Assembly (NCBI GenBank): GCA_944989445.1
Contig: CALYLW010000015.1
Span: 3,693,038-3,757,037 of the forward strand
Length of the DNA stretch: 64,000 nucleotides
From: Ampullaceana balthica
Taxonomy: Eukaryota; Mollusca; Gastropoda; Lymnaeidae
Direction of reading: 5' to 3'
Every line of letters begins with the position of its first letter. The stretch's first letter is position 1. This document shows, in pieces, positions 60,440-64,000 of the stretch. Position numbers and translations under genes: made by a program. The notes below the pieces were generated by a model, which was given only the letters and a program-made list of their open reading frames with translations, was not told the origin of the DNA and did no database searches.

Positions 60440-60960
60440 CTGGTTGTAAATATTGCGTTAATAATTTTGGGACTGCTGTGAAAATGTAGTCACATAATCA
60501 CTAAACATACATATTTCACATAATCACTAAACATACATATTTCCCAGAATTTTTATTTGACAAGTTTTCTAGCATCTCTGCCAAAGATTTAGCCTCCAAT
60601 CACCATCCAGACGGAGGCATTAAATAACACAAAAAACGTGGACAGGTGTCGCAGGTGTCAAGTATTCCACATTGCTGAGATAAGGACCAGTGAAAGATAT
60701 GGTGCACGAGGCATCCAATGATTCTCAAAACTTTACCAAATGCGATTTACCGCATTGTTCCGGTTGGGAAATTCTTTACATTGTAAGACTTCCATAACTG
60801 TGAAATATCTTTTGTGCATGGACTTCTGTGTATGAGCATGAATGCTTCACTGCCCGCTGAAGCGGAACGGTATTTACTTCCACGTGGACTCACGGCGAGG
60901 AGTTCACCCCACTGCTATCAAGCAAAGAGTTCATCCCTACAAGTCACAGCAAGAACATCA
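60440..60960. other. Unassigned sequence
   Basis: About 500 bp with one short duplication (CATAATCACTAAACATACAT at 60,493 and 60,518). No gene recognised. Confidence 0.5.
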
Positions 60961-60964
60961 CTTG

Positions 60965-63510
60965 CCGCTAGACAGACCTAACCCTCCCCTACTGATGCAC
61001 ATCTTACAAGCAGCTCTAATTGTAGTATATAAACAGACAGACCTAGCCCTCCCATAGTGAGACACATCTTACAAGCAGCTCTAATTGTAGTATATAAACA
61101 GACAGACCTAGCCCTCCCATAGTGAGACACATCTTACAAGCAGCTCTAATTGTAGTATATAAACAGACAGACCTAACCCTCCCCTACTGAGACACATCTT
61201 ACAAGCAGCTCTAATTGTAGTATATAAACGGACAGACCTAACCCTCCCATAGTGAGACACATCTTACAAGCAGCTCTAATTGTAGTATATAAACAGACAG
61301 ACCTAACCCTCCCCTACTGAGACACATCTTACAAGCAGCTCTAATTGTAGTATATAAACAGACAGACCTAACCCTCCCCTACTGAGACACATCTTACAAG
61401 CAGCTCTAATTGTAGTATATAAACAGACAGACCTAGCCCTCCCATAGTGAGACACATCTTACAAGCAGCTCTAATTGTAGTATATAAACAGACAGACCTA
61501 ACCCTCCCCTACTGAGACACATCTTACAAGCAGCTCTAATTGTAGTATATAAACAGACAGACCTAGCCCTCCCCTACTGAGACACATCTTACAAGCAGCT
61601 CTAATTGTAGTATATAAACAGACAGACCTAGCCCTCCCATAGTGAGACACATCTTACAAGCAGCTCTAATTGTAGTATATAAACAGACAGACCTAACCCT
61701 CCCATAGTGAGACACATCTTACAAGCAGCTCTAATTGTAGTATATAAACAGACAGACCTAGCCCTGCCCTACTGAGACACATCTTACAAGCAGATCTAAT
61801 TGTAGTATATAAACAGACAGACCTAGCCCTCCCATAGTGAGACACATCTTACAAGCAGCTCTAATTGTAGTATATAAACAGACAGACCTAGCCCTGCCCT
61901 ACTGAGACACATCTTACAAGCAGCTCTAATTGTAGTATATAAACAGACAGACCTAGCCCTCCCCTACTGAGACACATCTTACAAGCAGCTCTAATTGTAG
62001 TATATAAACGGACAGACCTAACCCTCCCATAGTGAGACACATCTTACAAGCAGCTCTAATTGTAGTATATAAACAGACAGACCTAGCCCTGCCCTACTGA
62101 GACACATCTTACAAGCAGCTCTAATTGTAGTATATAAACAGACAGACCTAGCCCTCCCCTACTGAGACACATCTTACAAGCAGCTCTAATTGTAGTATAT
62201 AAACGGACAGACCTAACCCTCCCATAGTGAGACACATCTTACAAGCAGCTCTAATTGTAGTATATAAACAGACAGACCTAGCCCTCCCCTACTGATGCAC
62301 ATCTTACAAGCAGCTCTAATTGTAGTATATAAACAGACAGACCTAGCCCTCCCCTACTGAGACACATCTTACAAGCAGCTCTAATTGTAGTATATAAACA
62401 GACAGACCTAGCCCTCCCCTACTGAGACACATCTTACAAGCAGCTCTAATTGTAGTATATAAACAGACAGACCTAGCCCTCCCCTACTGAGACACATCTT
62501 ACAAGCAGCTCTAATTGTAGTATATAAACAGACAGACCTAGCCCTCCCCTACTGAGACACATCTTACAAGCAGCTCTAATTGTAGTATATAAACAGACAG
62601 ACCTAACCCTCCCCTACTGAGACACATCTTACAAGCAGATCTAATTGTAGTATATAAACAGACAGACCTAGCCCTCCCCTACTGAGACACATCTTACAAG
62701 CAGCTCTAATTGTAGTATATAAACGGACAGACCTAACCCTCCCATAGTGAGACACATCTTACAAGCAGCTCTAATTGTAGTATATAAACAGACAGACCTA
62801 ACCCTCCCCTACTGAGACACATCTTACAAGCAGCTCTAATTGTAGTATATAAACAGACAGACCTAGCCCTCCCATAGTGAGACACATCTTACAAGCAGCT
62901 CTAATTGTAGTATATAAACAGACAGACCTAGCCCTCCCCTACTGAGACACATCTTACAAGCAGCTCTAATTGTAGTATATAAACAGACAGACCTAACCCT
63001 CCCCTACTGAGACACATCTTACAAGCAGCTCTAATTGTAGTATATAAACAGACAGACCTAGCCCTCCCCTACTGAGACACATCTTACAAGCAGCTCTAAT
63101 TGTAGTATATAAACGGACAGACCTAACCCTCCCATAGTGAGACACATCTTACAAGCAGCTCTAATTGTAGTATATAAACAGACAGACCTAGCCCTGCCCT
63201 ACTGAGACACATCTTACAAGCAGCTCTAATTGTAGTATATAAACAGACAGACCTAGCCCTCCCCTACTGAGACACATCTTACAAGCAGCTCTAATTGTAG
63301 TATATAAACAGACAGACCTAGCCCTCCCCTACTGAGACACATCTTACAAGCAGCTCTAATTGTAGTATATAAACAGACAGACCTAGCCCTCCCATAGTGA
63401 GACACATCTTACAAGCAGCTCTAATTGTAGTATATAAACAGACAGACCTAGCCCTCCCATAGTGAGACACATCTTACAAGCAGCTCTAATTGTGATATAT
63501 AAACAGGGAG
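60965..63510. repeat. 65-bp minisatellite, about 39 copies
   Basis: The unit contains GACACATCTTACAAGCAGCT, CTAATTGTAGTATATAAACA and CTAGCCCTCCC. Two alleles, CCCTACTGAG and CCATAGTGAG, are mixed along the array, and ACCTAGCCCT varies with ACCTAACCCT. Each unit carries a TATATAAA. Confidence 0.98.
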
Positions 63511-63707
63511 AGACAGATGGTTGATTGGTTGGCAGGTATAGAGATGATTATATAGGCTAGAAAGAATTAATATTTGATTATTTATTTCTATAGATTTTGT
63601 AATTAAAACATTATTTAACTTTTTAATTTCTTTTCGTTCATTTGTGGAGATATATTACGTCCCTTGTGTGTGAAGACTGGACATTTTTAATTAAAACCAC
63701 ACTGCTA
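63511..63707. other. Unassigned sequence between two arrays
   Basis: AT-rich; nothing recognised. Confidence 0.4.
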
Positions 63708-64000
63708 CAAAGCTATTGTCTGTTTATTGGTGGGTCACTCAAAGCTATGGTCTGTTTATTGGTGGGTCACTCAAAGCTATGGTCTGTTTATTGGTGGGTC
63801 ACTCAAAGCTATGGTCTGTTTATTGGTCGGTCACTCAAAGCTATTGTCTGTTTATTGGTGGGTCACTCAAAGCTATGCTCTGTTTATTGGTCGGTCACTC
63901 AAAGCTATGGTCTGTTTATTGGTCGGTCACTCAAAGCTATGGTCTGTTTATTGGTCGGTCACTCAAAGCTATGGTCTGTTTATTGGTCGGTCACTCAAAG
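63708..64000. repeat. 32-bp minisatellite, 9 copies, running off the window
   Basis: AAAGCTATGGTCTGTTTATT plus GGTGGGTCACTC, with a GGTCGGTC variant that becomes more frequent toward the right edge. Confidence 0.96.

Noticed and set aside
59869..60489. A 206-codon host gene with FPFVRATVC repeats
   Set aside because: Its first part is an OTU-like transposon fragment and the rest is a 26-bp minisatellite read in frame.

Overview
The window looks like nuclear DNA of a mollusc, most likely a heterobranch (pulmonate-type) gastropod. This is inferred from an invertebrate L-type calcium channel gene with many short phased exons, the AT-rich introns, and a transposon mix (tRNA-derived SINEs, LINEs, Helitrons, hAT, a KRBA2-like integrase element) typical of snail genomes. 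The species cannot be fixed from the sequence alone.

There is one real host gene. The minus strand from 37,725 down to 165 carries 21 consecutive exons of a voltage-gated calcium channel alpha-1 subunit of the CaV1 (L-type) class. Every junction has a recognisable acceptor and a GT donor, and the reading phase chains through all 20 junctions, giving about 938 codons without a break. They run from the end of IS3/IS4 through the domain I pore, IS6, the beta-subunit-binding helix (AID), the I-II loop, all of domain II, an acidic II-III loop, and domain III to its pore helix and selectivity filter. The N-terminus and IS1-S3 must lie to the right of the window or in unseen sequence. IIIS6, domain IV and the C-terminus lie off the left edge.

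The rest is intron or upstream sequence, and tandem repeats dominate it. I count about 50 separate minisatellite arrays with units of 13-75 bp, together covering roughly two fifths of the window. The largest are a 21-bp array (43.0-48.1 kb), a 65-bp array (61.0-63.5 kb), a 28/31-bp array (25.8-28.1 kb), a 39-bp array (17.9-19.7 kb), a 25-bp array (12.7-14.0 kb) and a 22-bp array (52.4-53.5 kb). Several abut splice sites. Many units are multiples of three or lack stops, which gives long spurious open frames.

Transposon remnants fill the gaps: four tRNA-derived SINEs that share a 3' tail with LINE 3' ends, three short Helitrons with exact A|TC...CTAG|T boundaries, an OTU-protease fragment near a Helitron-like end, hAT elements (one with a BED finger, two with dimerisation-domain remnants), hAT- and pogo-like MITEs, a decayed KRBA2/Ginger-like integrase element, a LINE fragment with a triplicated C-terminus, a solo LTR with a MITE inside it, and foldback elements.

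The most interesting signals are structural: a three-allele 21-bp array whose variants look like the two CpG-decay products of one ancestral unit; a ladder of perfect hairpins directly in front of the AID exon; a minisatellite that carries copies of a splice acceptor; a G-quadruplex-capable array on the transcribed strand; and the SINE/LINE shared tail, one copy of which appears to have seeded a new tandem array.
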